Shown here piece after piece: positions 9,316 to 16,026 of a stretch of DNA of 36,372 bases. The stretch covers positions 1-36,372 of the IMG/VR virus record IMGVR_UViG_3300032050_000398. One strand, 5' to 3'. The position numbers were made by a program, and so were the translations under genes. This DNA is from a virus. Below the pieces are notes generated by a model. That model searched no databases, was not told the DNA's origin, and saw only the letters and a program-made list of their open reading frames with translations. Positions within the stretch are counted from its first letter, which is position 1. Every line of letters begins with the position of its first letter.

Positions 9316-9318
9316 ATA
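9311..9318 (+). promoter_or_regulatory. Phage late promoter (TATAAATA)
   Basis: Exact T4 late consensus TATAAATA overlapping the end of the preceding fibre gene and 32 nt before the next ATG. Confidence 0.75.
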
Positions 9319-9349
9319 TTAATATCCCTAGCCTAGTGGAGACACGAAA

Positions 9350-9514
9350 ATGGCAATCAAAATTAGCAATACGACCGTTATTGATGATGCCAGAAATATA
9401 GTTAATGTTCCTAATGCAAATTATACCGGAATTGTAACAGCCTCTAGTTTTGTTGCTAACAATACAGCTCTACCTAGTAGAGGGCAAGTAATTGCATTTT
9501 CACTTGTCCTATAA
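9350..9514 (+). CDS. Small fibre-related protein, 54 aa
   Basis: ATG ORF beginning MAIKISNTTVIDDARNIVNV and ending GQVIAFSLVL. The N-terminal pattern resembles the opening of longer phage fibre proteins (a short 'TVIDD.R...NV' module), so this may be a minimal or truncated fibre segment. It has its own late promoter. I cannot give a function beyond a likely virion-associated role. Confidence 0.7.
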   Translation: MAIKISNTTVIDDARNIVNVPNANYTGIVTASSFVANNTALPSRGQVIAFSLVL

Positions 9515-9539
9515 TTTACCAAAATAAGAGGTATCACAA

Positions 9540-9902
9540 ATGGCCGCACCAAATGTTGTAAACACTTCTACAATTACTGGCAAATCCGTTCATTACACAG
9601 CTACAACTTCTTTAGCAGATACTGGTGTTACAAACACTAGTGGAAGTAATAAAGTTTTTAAGATAAATAGCATTATTCTTGCAAACAAAGGAGCAGCCAC
9701 TGTTCCAGTAAGAGTTGCAATTGTTTCTTCTTCTACAACTTATTATCTAGCATATGATATTCCAGTTCCTCTTGGGGCAACTTTGGTTCTTATTGGTAAG
9801 GATGATGCAACATTTTACTTAGAAGAGAACGAAAAAATACAAGCTTATGCAGCTTCTTCAACTTCAATAGACGTTCATATTAGTTACGAGGAGATTTCAT
9901 AA
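9540..9902 (+). CDS. Small virion structural protein, 120 aa
   Basis: The protein is Ser/Thr/Val-rich and all-beta looking (MAAPNVVNTSTITGKSVHYT start), with a central FKINSIILANKG segment and a YYLAYDIPVPLGATLVLIGK segment. It has no signal peptide or cysteine. An AGAGGT Shine-Dalgarno precedes the ATG. The stop overlaps the start of the glycine-rich fibre (TAATG), so the two are probably translated together. I recall similar proteins from marine phage tail regions; the exact role is unknown. Confidence 0.75.
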   Translation: MAAPNVVNTSTITGKSVHYTATTSLADTGVTNTSGSNKVFKINSIILANKGAATVPVRVAIVSSSTTYYLAYDIPVPLGATLVLIGKDDATFYLEENEKIQAYAASSTSIDVHISYEEIS

Positions 9903-10894
9903 TGCCAGGAAATGGGGGATTTATTGGTACAGTAGCGACTTCCAATTCAAATAATGCTTATGGTGTTTGGGGTATAAAAGAAGTTTTTTCCGCACTTCGT
10001 AATGGTAATTGGCCAAAGCTATACATCAGTGCTTCTGGTGGCACTACAACAACTTCTGGTGGATATACAATTCACACATTTACTTCTACACAAACATTCT
10101 CAATAAACTATGCTCCACCAGGAGCAACTATGGAATATTTGGTAGTTGCAGGTGGAGCTGGTGGTGGAGCATATCAAGGTGGTGGAGGAGGAGCTGGTGG
10201 ATATAGGACAGGAACTATGTCCATGACCACAGGCACATCATATACAATGACTGTTGGTGGTGGTGGATCTGGAACTGTTGGTGGTTCTGGTGGAGTTGGT
10301 GGAGATAGTTCCATTGGATCTGCTGTCATTTCCACTGGAGGTGGTAGTGGGGCAGTATATGGATCTTCTGGTGGAAGTGGTGGATCTGGTGGTGGAGGAG
10401 GCCCATATGATCCTTCACCATATACAGGACCTGGAGGAGCAGGAAATACTCCGGCAACTTCACCTTCACAAGGAAATCCTGGTGGATATGGTAAAGCTGG
10501 TCCAGGGTTCATGCCTGGTGGTGGAGGAGGTGGGGGTGCCTCAGCAAGTGGTGGAAATAGAACCAGCACATTTTCGGGACCTGGTAATGGTGGGTCTGGA
10601 AACACTTCCACTATATCAGGAACTAGTATTGTATATGCTGGTGGTGGTGGAGGTGGTCAATATTATGACCCAACACAACCATTTGTACCTGCAGGAACTG
10701 GTGGATCTGGTGGTGGAGGTAACGGTGGAGTAGGATTTACTGCTGCACAAACTGGAACCACAAACCGTGGAGGTGGAGGTGGAGGAGCTAATGCAGATTT
10801 TGTTCCTTACCAAGGACCTACTGGTAGCGGAGTTGGTGCCGCTGGCGGATCTGGAATTGTTATTGTCAGATATTTAACAACTTATACTGCATAA
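9902..10894 (+). CDS. Glycine-rich tail fibre/adhesin
   Basis: 330 aa. A short non-repetitive head (residues about 1-45) is followed by a beta strand block with SGGYTIHTFTSTQTF, then MEYLVVAGGAGGG. The rest is a long Gly-rich domain full of GGGG and GGSGG runs and ends GGSGIVIVRYLTTYTA. Polyglycine adhesins of T-even phages (gp38 type) stack glycine helices into a sandwich that presents variable loops to the receptor; a similar architecture is likely here. It starts one base into the previous stop codon. The same module occurs twice in the 605-aa protein at 12989. A 35-nt stretch (10436-10470) is identical to 13589-13623. Confidence 0.85.
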   Translation: MPGNGGFIGTVATSNSNNAYGVWGIKEVFSALRNGNWPKLYISASGGTTTTSGGYTIHTFTSTQTFSINYAPPGATMEYLVVAGGAGGGAYQGGGGGAGGYRTGTMSMTTGTSYTMTVGGGGSGTVGGSGGVGGDSSIGSAVISTGGGSGAVYGSSGGSGGSGGGGGPYDPSPYTGPGGAGNTPATSPSQGNPGGYGKAGPGFMPGGGGGGGASASGGNRTSTFSGPGNGGSGNTSTISGTSIVYAGGGGGGQYYDPTQPFVPAGTGGSGGGGNGGVGFTAAQTGTTNRGGGGGGANADFVPYQGPTGSGVGAAGGSGIVIVRYLTTYTA

Positions 10895-10912
10895 TACAAA
10901 TATTGGAGAGAT

Positions 10913-11290
10913 ATGGCACATTTCGCAGAATTAGACCAAAATAATATTGTAAAACAAGTTGTTGTTGTTGATAATAGTATTATTTTGGATGAAAATGAAG
11001 TAGAAGTTGAAGAACTTGGAGTTGATTTTCTAGAAGAAGTATATGGACATAGGAATTGGAAACAAACCTCATATAATGGAAATTTTAGATGTCATTATGC
11101 TCAGATTGGAGGAACTTATGATGAAGAAAAAGATATTTTCATTCATAAGAAGCCATTTCCTAGTTGGGTTTTAAATATTGAAAATAACACTTGGAAACCC
11201 CCTATACCAAAACCAACTCCAAAAGACGGATCATTGTTTATTTGGAATGAAGAGATTGGAAATTGGGTAGATATTTTAAACCCAGAATAG
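10913..11290 (+). CDS. Conserved phage protein of the MAHFAEL family, copy 1
   Basis: 125 aa, beginning MAHFAELDQNN. It contains GHRNWKQTSYNGNFR, a YAQIGGTYDEEKDIFI block and PFPSWVLNIENNTWKPP. A paralogue of 122 aa lies at 11945-12313 with the same order of blocks. I recall this family from fibre regions of cyanophages, where it is usually left without a function; virion or fibre-assembly roles are guesses. A GGAGAG sequence lies immediately before the ATG. Both copies sit between the two glycine-rich fibre genes. Confidence 0.82.
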   Translation: MAHFAELDQNNIVKQVVVVDNSIILDENEVEVEELGVDFLEEVYGHRNWKQTSYNGNFRCHYAQIGGTYDEEKDIFIHKKPFPSWVLNIENNTWKPPIPKPTPKDGSLFIWNEEIGNWVDILNPE

Positions 11291-11314
11291 ATATACAATT
11301 ATTAATTTGTTTTA

Positions 11315-11926
11315 ATGAATATGAAAAAGATTATTAAGCAAGCTCCTACTATCATGGAGAAGCACAACGCATTAGGTGTTTATTTTTCTATTGACGAAGG
11401 ATATCCAGCAGTTCCTTATGGAGCAATTAAATACTTTGAAAAGTATGGATATTTGTTGGTGAAAGATTTATATAATTCGGGATATTTTAAAAATGACTAT
11501 GACAAAATCCTCAGAAAAAATAACATTTGTAGTATTTTTTCCGAGGATTATTATAAATGTTTTGAAGAAATCAAAAACATTTTAGAGAGTGTTTTTGATA
11601 CAAGTCTATATAAAAAATCATATTATGATAAATTTTTTACTACTTCTAGTGGAAATCTAGATTATTTTAATCAAAATTCCAATATTTGTGTCAGATATCA
11701 ATTAAGTTCGAATTCGAATAAAACAATTGTTTATATTGAAACTGATACAAACGAAATACATGAGGTTAATTTATGTAATGGTGGAGCATTAATTTATAAA
11801 AACAACATTGAAAGAAAAGTATCTATTAAAAACGTTGGTGACTCTAACAATGTTATCAAAAAACTAATACCAAACAATTTCTTCAGTCACCAAATTTTCT
11901 TTAATTATGACTATTGTAGTAGATAA
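11315..11926 (+). CDS. Apparently inactive 2OG-Fe(II) oxygenase-like protein
   Basis: 203 aa, very AT-rich and Lys/Asn/Tyr-rich. By eye it aligns with the minus-strand oxygenase at 14803-15378. The shared parts are FEKYGYLLVKDLY against FEKNGLLYVKDIF, GGALIYKNNIERK against GSALLYKGIDLPHW, and the final SHQIFFNYDY against NHIQLFLHYV. At the aligned metal site, HID becomes YFN and the distal His segment PHWR becomes IERK, so the His-x-Asp...His triad is missing. It may be a dead paralogue used as a partner or chaperone, or a decaying gene. It lies between the two MAHFAEL-family copies. The alignment is mine and was not tested computationally. Confidence 0.62.
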   Translation: MNMKKIIKQAPTIMEKHNALGVYFSIDEGYPAVPYGAIKYFEKYGYLLVKDLYNSGYFKNDYDKILRKNNICSIFSEDYYKCFEEIKNILESVFDTSLYKKSYYDKFFTTSSGNLDYFNQNSNICVRYQLSSNSNKTIVYIETDTNEIHEVNLCNGGALIYKNNIERKVSIKNVGDSNNVIKKLIPNNFFSHQIFFNYDYCSR

Positions 11927-11944
11927 ATTCTTAAGGAGGTAAAA

Positions 11945-12313
11945 ATGGCACACTTTGCTGAACTTGATGAAAATAATACAGTAAAGCAAGTTATTGTTGT
12001 CGGTAACGAGAATTTGATAAATGAAAATGGTGAAGAAGTTGAAGAACTTGGGGTTAACTTTTTAGAAGATCTATTCGGTCATAGAAATTGGAAGCAGACT
12101 TCTTATAATAATAATTTTAGAAAAAAATATGCTTGTATAGGTGATACCTATAGAGAGGATAAAGATTGCTTTATAGGAGAACAACCATTCCCAAGTTGGT
12201 CTTTAAATGAAGAAACTATGGAATGGGATCCTCCAGTGCCTAAACCAATTATTGCTGGAACATTTTACGTTTGGGTTGAGTCTGAACTAAAATGGAAAAA
12301 TCTTGTCGAATAA
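11945..12313 (+). CDS. Conserved phage protein of the MAHFAEL family, copy 2
   Basis: 122 aa paralogue of the gene at 10913. It shares MAHFAELDENN, GHRNWKQTSYNNNFR, a YACIGDTYREDKDCFI block and PFPSWSLNEETMEWDPP. A perfect AAGGAGGT Shine-Dalgarno (11933-11940) precedes the ATG by four bases, the strongest ribosome binding site in the region and a hint of high expression. The function is unknown; a fibre-associated role is inferred from context. Confidence 0.83.
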   Translation: MAHFAELDENNTVKQVIVVGNENLINENGEEVEELGVNFLEDLFGHRNWKQTSYNNNFRKKYACIGDTYREDKDCFIGEQPFPSWSLNEETMEWDPPVPKPIIAGTFYVWVESELKWKNLVE

Positions 12314-12354
12314 AAAGTAAATATATATCTAGTATGCAATAGGATTATTATTTT

Positions 12355-12957
12355 ATGTCATTTCAAAGTGTTTGGTATGAAACCAAAATGCCAGAAGAAA
12401 TTATTGACATCTTCGAGAAAGAACTAGAATATGTTCCAACAGAAGATGGTCAAGTAGGTCAAGTAGATAATTTTAGAATTTCATATAAAACAAGAAAATC
12501 TAAAATTGGTTGGATTGGAGCAAATTGTTGGTTTTCTGGACTTTTGCATTCATATATTCTGAAAGCAAATAACGAAAACTTTTTCTATGATATTGAGGGT
12601 TTTGAAGGAGACACTATCCAATACAGCATTTATAATAAAGATAGTCATTATACTTGGCACACTGATATGTCCCTTCCAAATTTTTATCACCCCACAAAAA
12701 ATAAAGAAGAAGATTTTATAAAATTAAAGTCAGAACGTATTAGAAAATTGTCAGTTAGTTTACAGCTATCTGGAGAAGATGAATATGAAGGTGGCGAAAT
12801 GCAGTTTTTAGATGACAATAACCAACTTTATACTGCACCAAAATCTAGAGGAACTATAATTATTTTTGATAGCAGAGCTAAACATAGAGTAAGAAAAGTA
12901 AAATCTGGATGCAGAAAATCGATTGTAGGGTGGGTTGTTGGACCTAGATGGAAATAA
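12355..12957 (+). CDS. PKHD-type 2OG-Fe(II) oxygenase (prolyl-hydroxylase-like)
   Basis: 200 aa. The full iron and 2-oxoglutarate signature of the prolyl 4-hydroxylase superfamily is visible: His102-Thr-Asp104 (WHTDM), then KLSVSLQLS and YEGGEMQF, distal His177 in AKHRVRKV, and Arg187 in SGCRKSIVGWVVGP. Such enzymes hydroxylate a protein or small-molecule substrate using O2 and 2-oxoglutarate. The gene sits just upstream of the large glycine-rich fibre, so a fibre protein is a plausible substrate, though this is inference. No strong Shine-Dalgarno is seen. Confidence 0.85.
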   Translation: MSFQSVWYETKMPEEIIDIFEKELEYVPTEDGQVGQVDNFRISYKTRKSKIGWIGANCWFSGLLHSYILKANNENFFYDIEGFEGDTIQYSIYNKDSHYTWHTDMSLPNFYHPTKNKEEDFIKLKSERIRKLSVSLQLSGEDEYEGGEMQFLDDNNQLYTAPKSRGTIIIFDSRAKHRVRKVKSGCRKSIVGWVVGPRWK

Positions 12958-12960
12958 ATA
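12953..12960 (+). promoter_or_regulatory. Phage late promoter (AATAAATA)
   Basis: NATAAATA match overlapping the oxygenase stop codon and 29 nt upstream of the glycine-rich fibre ATG. Confidence 0.65.
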
Positions 12961-12988
12961 TAAAATAATAGAGAAATAATCTGATAGT

Positions 12989-14806
12989 ATGCCACTTCCT
13001 AGTTCTGGACAAATAAGCCTACTACAAATTGCCCAAGAATTTCTAGATGGGGCCCCACACCAGATGGACGAGTTCTATAGGGGAGGGGCTAAAGTTCTCC
13101 CTAGTCCTGCAAATAACCCTATTCCAACAAGTGGTACCATTGCATTTTCAAATTTTTATGGAGCAACTCTAAAACTTACTACGGGAGGAACAGAATCTAC
13201 TAGCCCATCTGGAGGATCAACAAGACACACTTTTACAACTACTGGAAATTTTCAAGCTATTGGAACAATTCCAAGTTTAAATTATCTTGTTGTAGCTGGT
13301 GGCGGAGGAGGAGGTTCTGTTTATGGTGGTGGTGGAGGTGCCGGAGGGTTTAGAGAAGGAACCTTTACAAACTTTGCTGCTGGAACTTATACAGCAACTG
13401 TTGGTGGTGGGGGAGGAGATAGAGGTAATGGCAATAATAGCGTTTTTAGTACTATTACTTCTGCAGGCGGTGGAGGTGGTGGTAGAGGATATCAAGGAAG
13501 TCCTTCCACAATTCCGGGAGTAGCAGGAGGATCTGGAGGTGGAGGTGGATTCTCTGCAAACTATATTGGATTTTTTGGAGGAAGTGGGGGAGCAGGAAAT
13601 ACTCCGGCAACTTCACCTTCACAGGGGAATAATGGTGGAAGTGGGGCGCACGGAGGTCCATCCTATCCTGGTGGTGGAGGAGGCGGCGGAGCTAATGGTG
13701 CGGGAAGTAGTAAATACTCCGCGTTTGGATCTGCTGGTCCTGGTGGATTTGGAAGAACAGCTTCAATAAATGGATCAACTTATGCCGGTGGTGGAGGTGG
13801 TGGACAATATAGAAATCCTTCACAACCATTTGCGCCTGCAGGAGTTGGTAGAGATGGTGGTGGTAATGGTGGAGTTGGTGCTGGTGGAGCAAGCGGAACA
13901 GCAAACACTGGAGGAGGTGGTGGTGGAGGATCTGGTAATGGAAATGGTGGGTCTGGTATCGTAATCTTATCTTATGCAAATGCCACAGGAGGAACTGTAA
14001 CAACAGCCAGTGGTTATACGATCCATACATTTACCTCTACAAACACATTTACCGCAAATTCCACAATTACTGCAGAATATTTGGTAATTGGTGGAGGTGC
14101 TGGTGGTGGTATGGGATCTGGGGGTGGAGGAGGAGCTGGAGGTTATAGAACTGGTTCTATAACAATACCTGCCGGATCTTATACAGTAACTGTTGGTGGT
14201 GGAGGTGGTGGTGGAACCTCATATGGAGCGAAAGGTCCTAATGGAAATGCAAGTTCTTTTAGTACAATAACTGCTGCTGGAGGAGGTGGTGGTGGAACTT
14301 CTTATCCTTCTTCGGCATTCCCGGGAAACCCAGGCGGATCTGGTGGAGGAACTAGCGGAGAAGGTGGATCTATCGGTCCTGGAAACTCTCCCGCAACTGC
14401 GCCATCACAAGGAAATAATGGTGGACAAGGAAGACAACTTGGATACTCTGGTGGTGGAGGTGGTGGAGGTGCTGGAGGAGCTGGTGGCAGTAAATACTCT
14501 GCATTTGGATCTGCCGGAACAGGTGGAACTGGAACAACTAGTAGTTTTAATGGAACAAGCACAGTTTATGCCGCTGGCGGTGGAGGAGGACAATATAATG
14601 ACTATACGCAACCATTTGCACCTTCAGGGCCAGGAGGATCTGGTATTGGTGGAAGGGGAGGGACTAGAGCAACTCCAGTTGGAAGTGGTACAGCTAATCG
14701 CGGAGCAGGGGGTGGAGGGTCTGGTAATGGTTGGCAAGGAGGTTCATTCTTCTCTACTGGAGGAGGATCTGGAGGTTCTGGAATAGTAATGATTAGATAT
14801 ACTTAA
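12989..14806 (+). CDS. Large glycine-rich tail fibre with duplicated adhesin module
   Basis: 605 aa. The N-terminal domain (residues 1-60: LPSSGQISLLQIAQEF and IPTSGTIAFSNFYGA) is a common phage-fibre head. Two tandem glycine-rich modules follow. Module 1 covers about residues 60-330 and ends GGSGIVILSYA. Module 2 covers about 332-605, begins SGYTIHTFTSTNTF and ends GGSGIVMIRYT. Each has a short beta region with EYLV(V/I)(A/G)GG, then long Gly runs. Module 2 closely resembles the 330-aa fibre at 9902. It probably forms a polyglycine-sandwich receptor-binding adhesin. Its stop codon overlaps the stop of the convergent minus-strand gene. A late promoter lies 29 nt upstream. Confidence 0.86.
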   Translation: MPLPSSGQISLLQIAQEFLDGAPHQMDEFYRGGAKVLPSPANNPIPTSGTIAFSNFYGATLKLTTGGTESTSPSGGSTRHTFTTTGNFQAIGTIPSLNYLVVAGGGGGGSVYGGGGGAGGFREGTFTNFAAGTYTATVGGGGGDRGNGNNSVFSTITSAGGGGGGRGYQGSPSTIPGVAGGSGGGGGFSANYIGFFGGSGGAGNTPATSPSQGNNGGSGAHGGPSYPGGGGGGGANGAGSSKYSAFGSAGPGGFGRTASINGSTYAGGGGGGQYRNPSQPFAPAGVGRDGGGNGGVGAGGASGTANTGGGGGGGSGNGNGGSGIVILSYANATGGTVTTASGYTIHTFTSTNTFTANSTITAEYLVIGGGAGGGMGSGGGGGAGGYRTGSITIPAGSYTVTVGGGGGGGTSYGAKGPNGNASSFSTITAAGGGGGGTSYPSSAFPGNPGGSGGGTSGEGGSIGPGNSPATAPSQGNNGGQGRQLGYSGGGGGGGAGGAGGSKYSAFGSAGTGGTGTTSSFNGTSTVYAAGGGGGQYNDYTQPFAPSGPGGSGIGGRGGTRATPVGSGTANRGAGGGGSGNGWQGGSFFSTGGGSGGSGIVMIRYT

Positions 14807-15378
14807 TCACAGTTTAATAAATTAAAACAATCAATATCTTTATCATAAGCATATTCTTTATATTTTCCATTTTTTCTAACATAATGGAGAAATAATTGAA
14901 TATGATTTTCGTTTTTACTGCAGTTTAAAGGTGATCTCCAATGTGGAAGATCTATGCCCTTATATAAAAGAGCAGAACCCGTGTCAATATAAAATTTTTG
15001 TTTCTTTCCACTAGAATCTAAGATTTGAAGTGGCCATTTTGTAGGACTATCTATTGTAACCGAAAGAGATATCTCACAAGAAGGTCTATCAATATGATAT
15101 TTTAAATATGATTTATTTGGATATGCTGTCATGAACCAATAAGTGGGAACTATTTCTTCTCCAAGCAATTCTTCAATAACTACTTTTGCTTTTTTTACGG
15201 CAAAAACTGCATACTTTGGAGAGTAAAACATGATAACGTTTCCTCTTGTTTTATCATATTCCGGTTGATACAAATTTATATTATTTTTATATGCACCTTT
15301 TTTAATTGATGCAATTTCGGATCTAGTAAATATGTCCTTTACGTATAACAATCCATTCTTTTCAAATTCTCTATTCAT
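14803..15378 (-). CDS. 2OG-Fe(II) oxygenase-like protein
   Basis: 191 aa from the ATG at 15378; a GTG at 15417 would add 13 residues with no better ribosome binding site. The metal site is readable: His95-Ile-Asp97 in YHIDRPSCEISLSV, then GSALLYKGIDLPHWR with His146, and a closing NHIQLFLHYV. This matches phage oxygenases in which the distal His lies in a 'PHWR' segment. It is the only minus-strand gene in the window. It converges on the glycine-rich fibre so tightly that the two stop codons share the bases TTAA. It is a paralogue of the degenerate protein at 11315. The substrate is unknown; fibre hydroxylation is a possibility suggested only by location. Confidence 0.8.
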   Translation of the reverse strand: MNREFEKNGLLYVKDIFTRSEIASIKKGAYKNNINLYQPEYDKTRGNVIMFYSPKYAVFAVKKAKVVIEELLGEEIVPTYWFMTAYPNKSYLKYHIDRPSCEISLSVTIDSPTKWPLQILDSSGKKQKFYIDTGSALLYKGIDLPHWRSPLNCSKNENHIQLFLHYVRKNGKYKEYAYDKDIDCFNLLNCD

Positions 15379-15398
15379 TTTATTTTGGGTGAAGTGGA

Positions 15399-15451
15399 CA
15401 CTTTTTAAACTGACCACTTCTTGACAAAAATTGTTTATTGTGGTCTAAAAT
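15399..15451 (+). promoter_or_regulatory. Dyad-type promoter module, copy 1
   Basis: Dyad CACTT-N4-AACTG at 15399-15412, continuing ACCAC. There is a TTGACA at 15421-15426 and a -10 that reads TCTAAA at 15444 (17-nt spacer) or TAAAAT at 15446 (38 nt from AACTG). GACCAC at 15412-15417 and GTGGTC at 15440-15445 form an inverted repeat across the -35. A second inverted repeat, GAAGTGG/CCACTTC, spans 15391-15420. It would drive the metallopeptidase gene and lies in the gap upstream of the divergent oxygenase. Confidence 0.62.
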
Positions 15452-15493
15452 TTGGACAGTTCGCAACAGGCATGTAATTGTTCAGCACTTTTG

Positions 15494-15518
15494 ATAGGAT
15501 CCTATTTTTAGGATCTAT
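15494..15518. promoter_or_regulatory. Operator-like palindrome and half repeat
   Basis: Perfect 12-nt palindrome ATAGGATCCTAT (15494-15505), followed three bases later by TAGGATCTAT (15509-15518), which repeats one half. It lies in the 190-nt divergent gap between the minus-strand oxygenase and the metallopeptidase, downstream of the promoter module. A repressor site is a reasonable guess; no binding protein is identified. Confidence 0.35.
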
Positions 15519-15568
15519 TATTTGGTTTTTTCATTGGGCAACAAAATTAACTGAACTTGTTATTAACC

Positions 15569-15997
15569 ATGTTATGTTTTGAATTATCTGGTTATGGATA
15601 CAGAAAAAAACTTTGTGAAAATGTAATTACTTGGTTTATTAAACACTATTTACCAAGACACAAAATTGATTTGTTTATCAACCACAGGGGATTAAAAAGA
15701 GAGGGTGTTTATGGATTTGCAAGCATTGATAGTCCATATTATAACCCACGATCATTCTTGATCGAAATCCAAAGTCACTTGGAGGAAGAAGACTATATTT
15801 CCACTTTATTACACGAACTTTGGCATGTGTATCAATGGGTAAAAGGTTCTATGAAAGAAAAGGGAAATAAACGTCTTTGGAAGAATATTGATTATACCGA
15901 AGTTTCTTATGAAAATCAACCATGGGAAATAGAGGCAAAGAACATGGAAATAATTTTATTGCAACAATATCTTGACAACACTCTCCATACTAAGTAA
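15569..15997 (+). CDS. Zinc metallopeptidase-like protein (HExxH)
   Basis: 142 aa from the ATG at 15569; an in-frame TTG at 15557 is possible but less likely. The motif His82-Glu-Leu-Trp-His86 in LLHELWHVYQW is a zincin zinc site, and NQPWEIEAKNME downstream could supply the third ligand Glu. The size and single-domain form suit an SprT-like or minimal zincin fold. It is the first gene after the promoter module and precedes the restriction-modification operon by 29 nt. The substrate is unknown. Confidence 0.7.
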   Translation: MLCFELSGYGYRKKLCENVITWFIKHYLPRHKIDLFINHRGLKREGVYGFASIDSPYYNPRSFLIEIQSHLEEEDYISTLLHELWHVYQWVKGSMKEKGNKRLWKNIDYTEVSYENQPWEIEAKNMEIILLQQYLDNTLHTK

Positions 15998-16000
15998 AAT
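15972..16000 (+). promoter_or_regulatory. Sigma70-like promoter for the restriction-modification operon
   Basis: TTGACA (15972-15977), a 17-nt spacer and TAAAAT (15995-16000). The -10 overlaps the metallopeptidase stop codon and lies 27 nt before the ATG of the nuclease gene. It has no AACTG dyad upstream, so the operon appears to have a separate, host-polymerase-type start. Confidence 0.6.
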
Positions 16001-16026
16001 AACCTTTGTGCAGGTTCAAACGCATT

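Noticed and set aside
10174-10611. 145-codon proline-rich open frame antisense to the glycine-rich fibre
   Set aside because: Gly codons (GGN) read backwards give Pro codons, so long antisense frames are expected here. Similar frames occur at 13277-14611.
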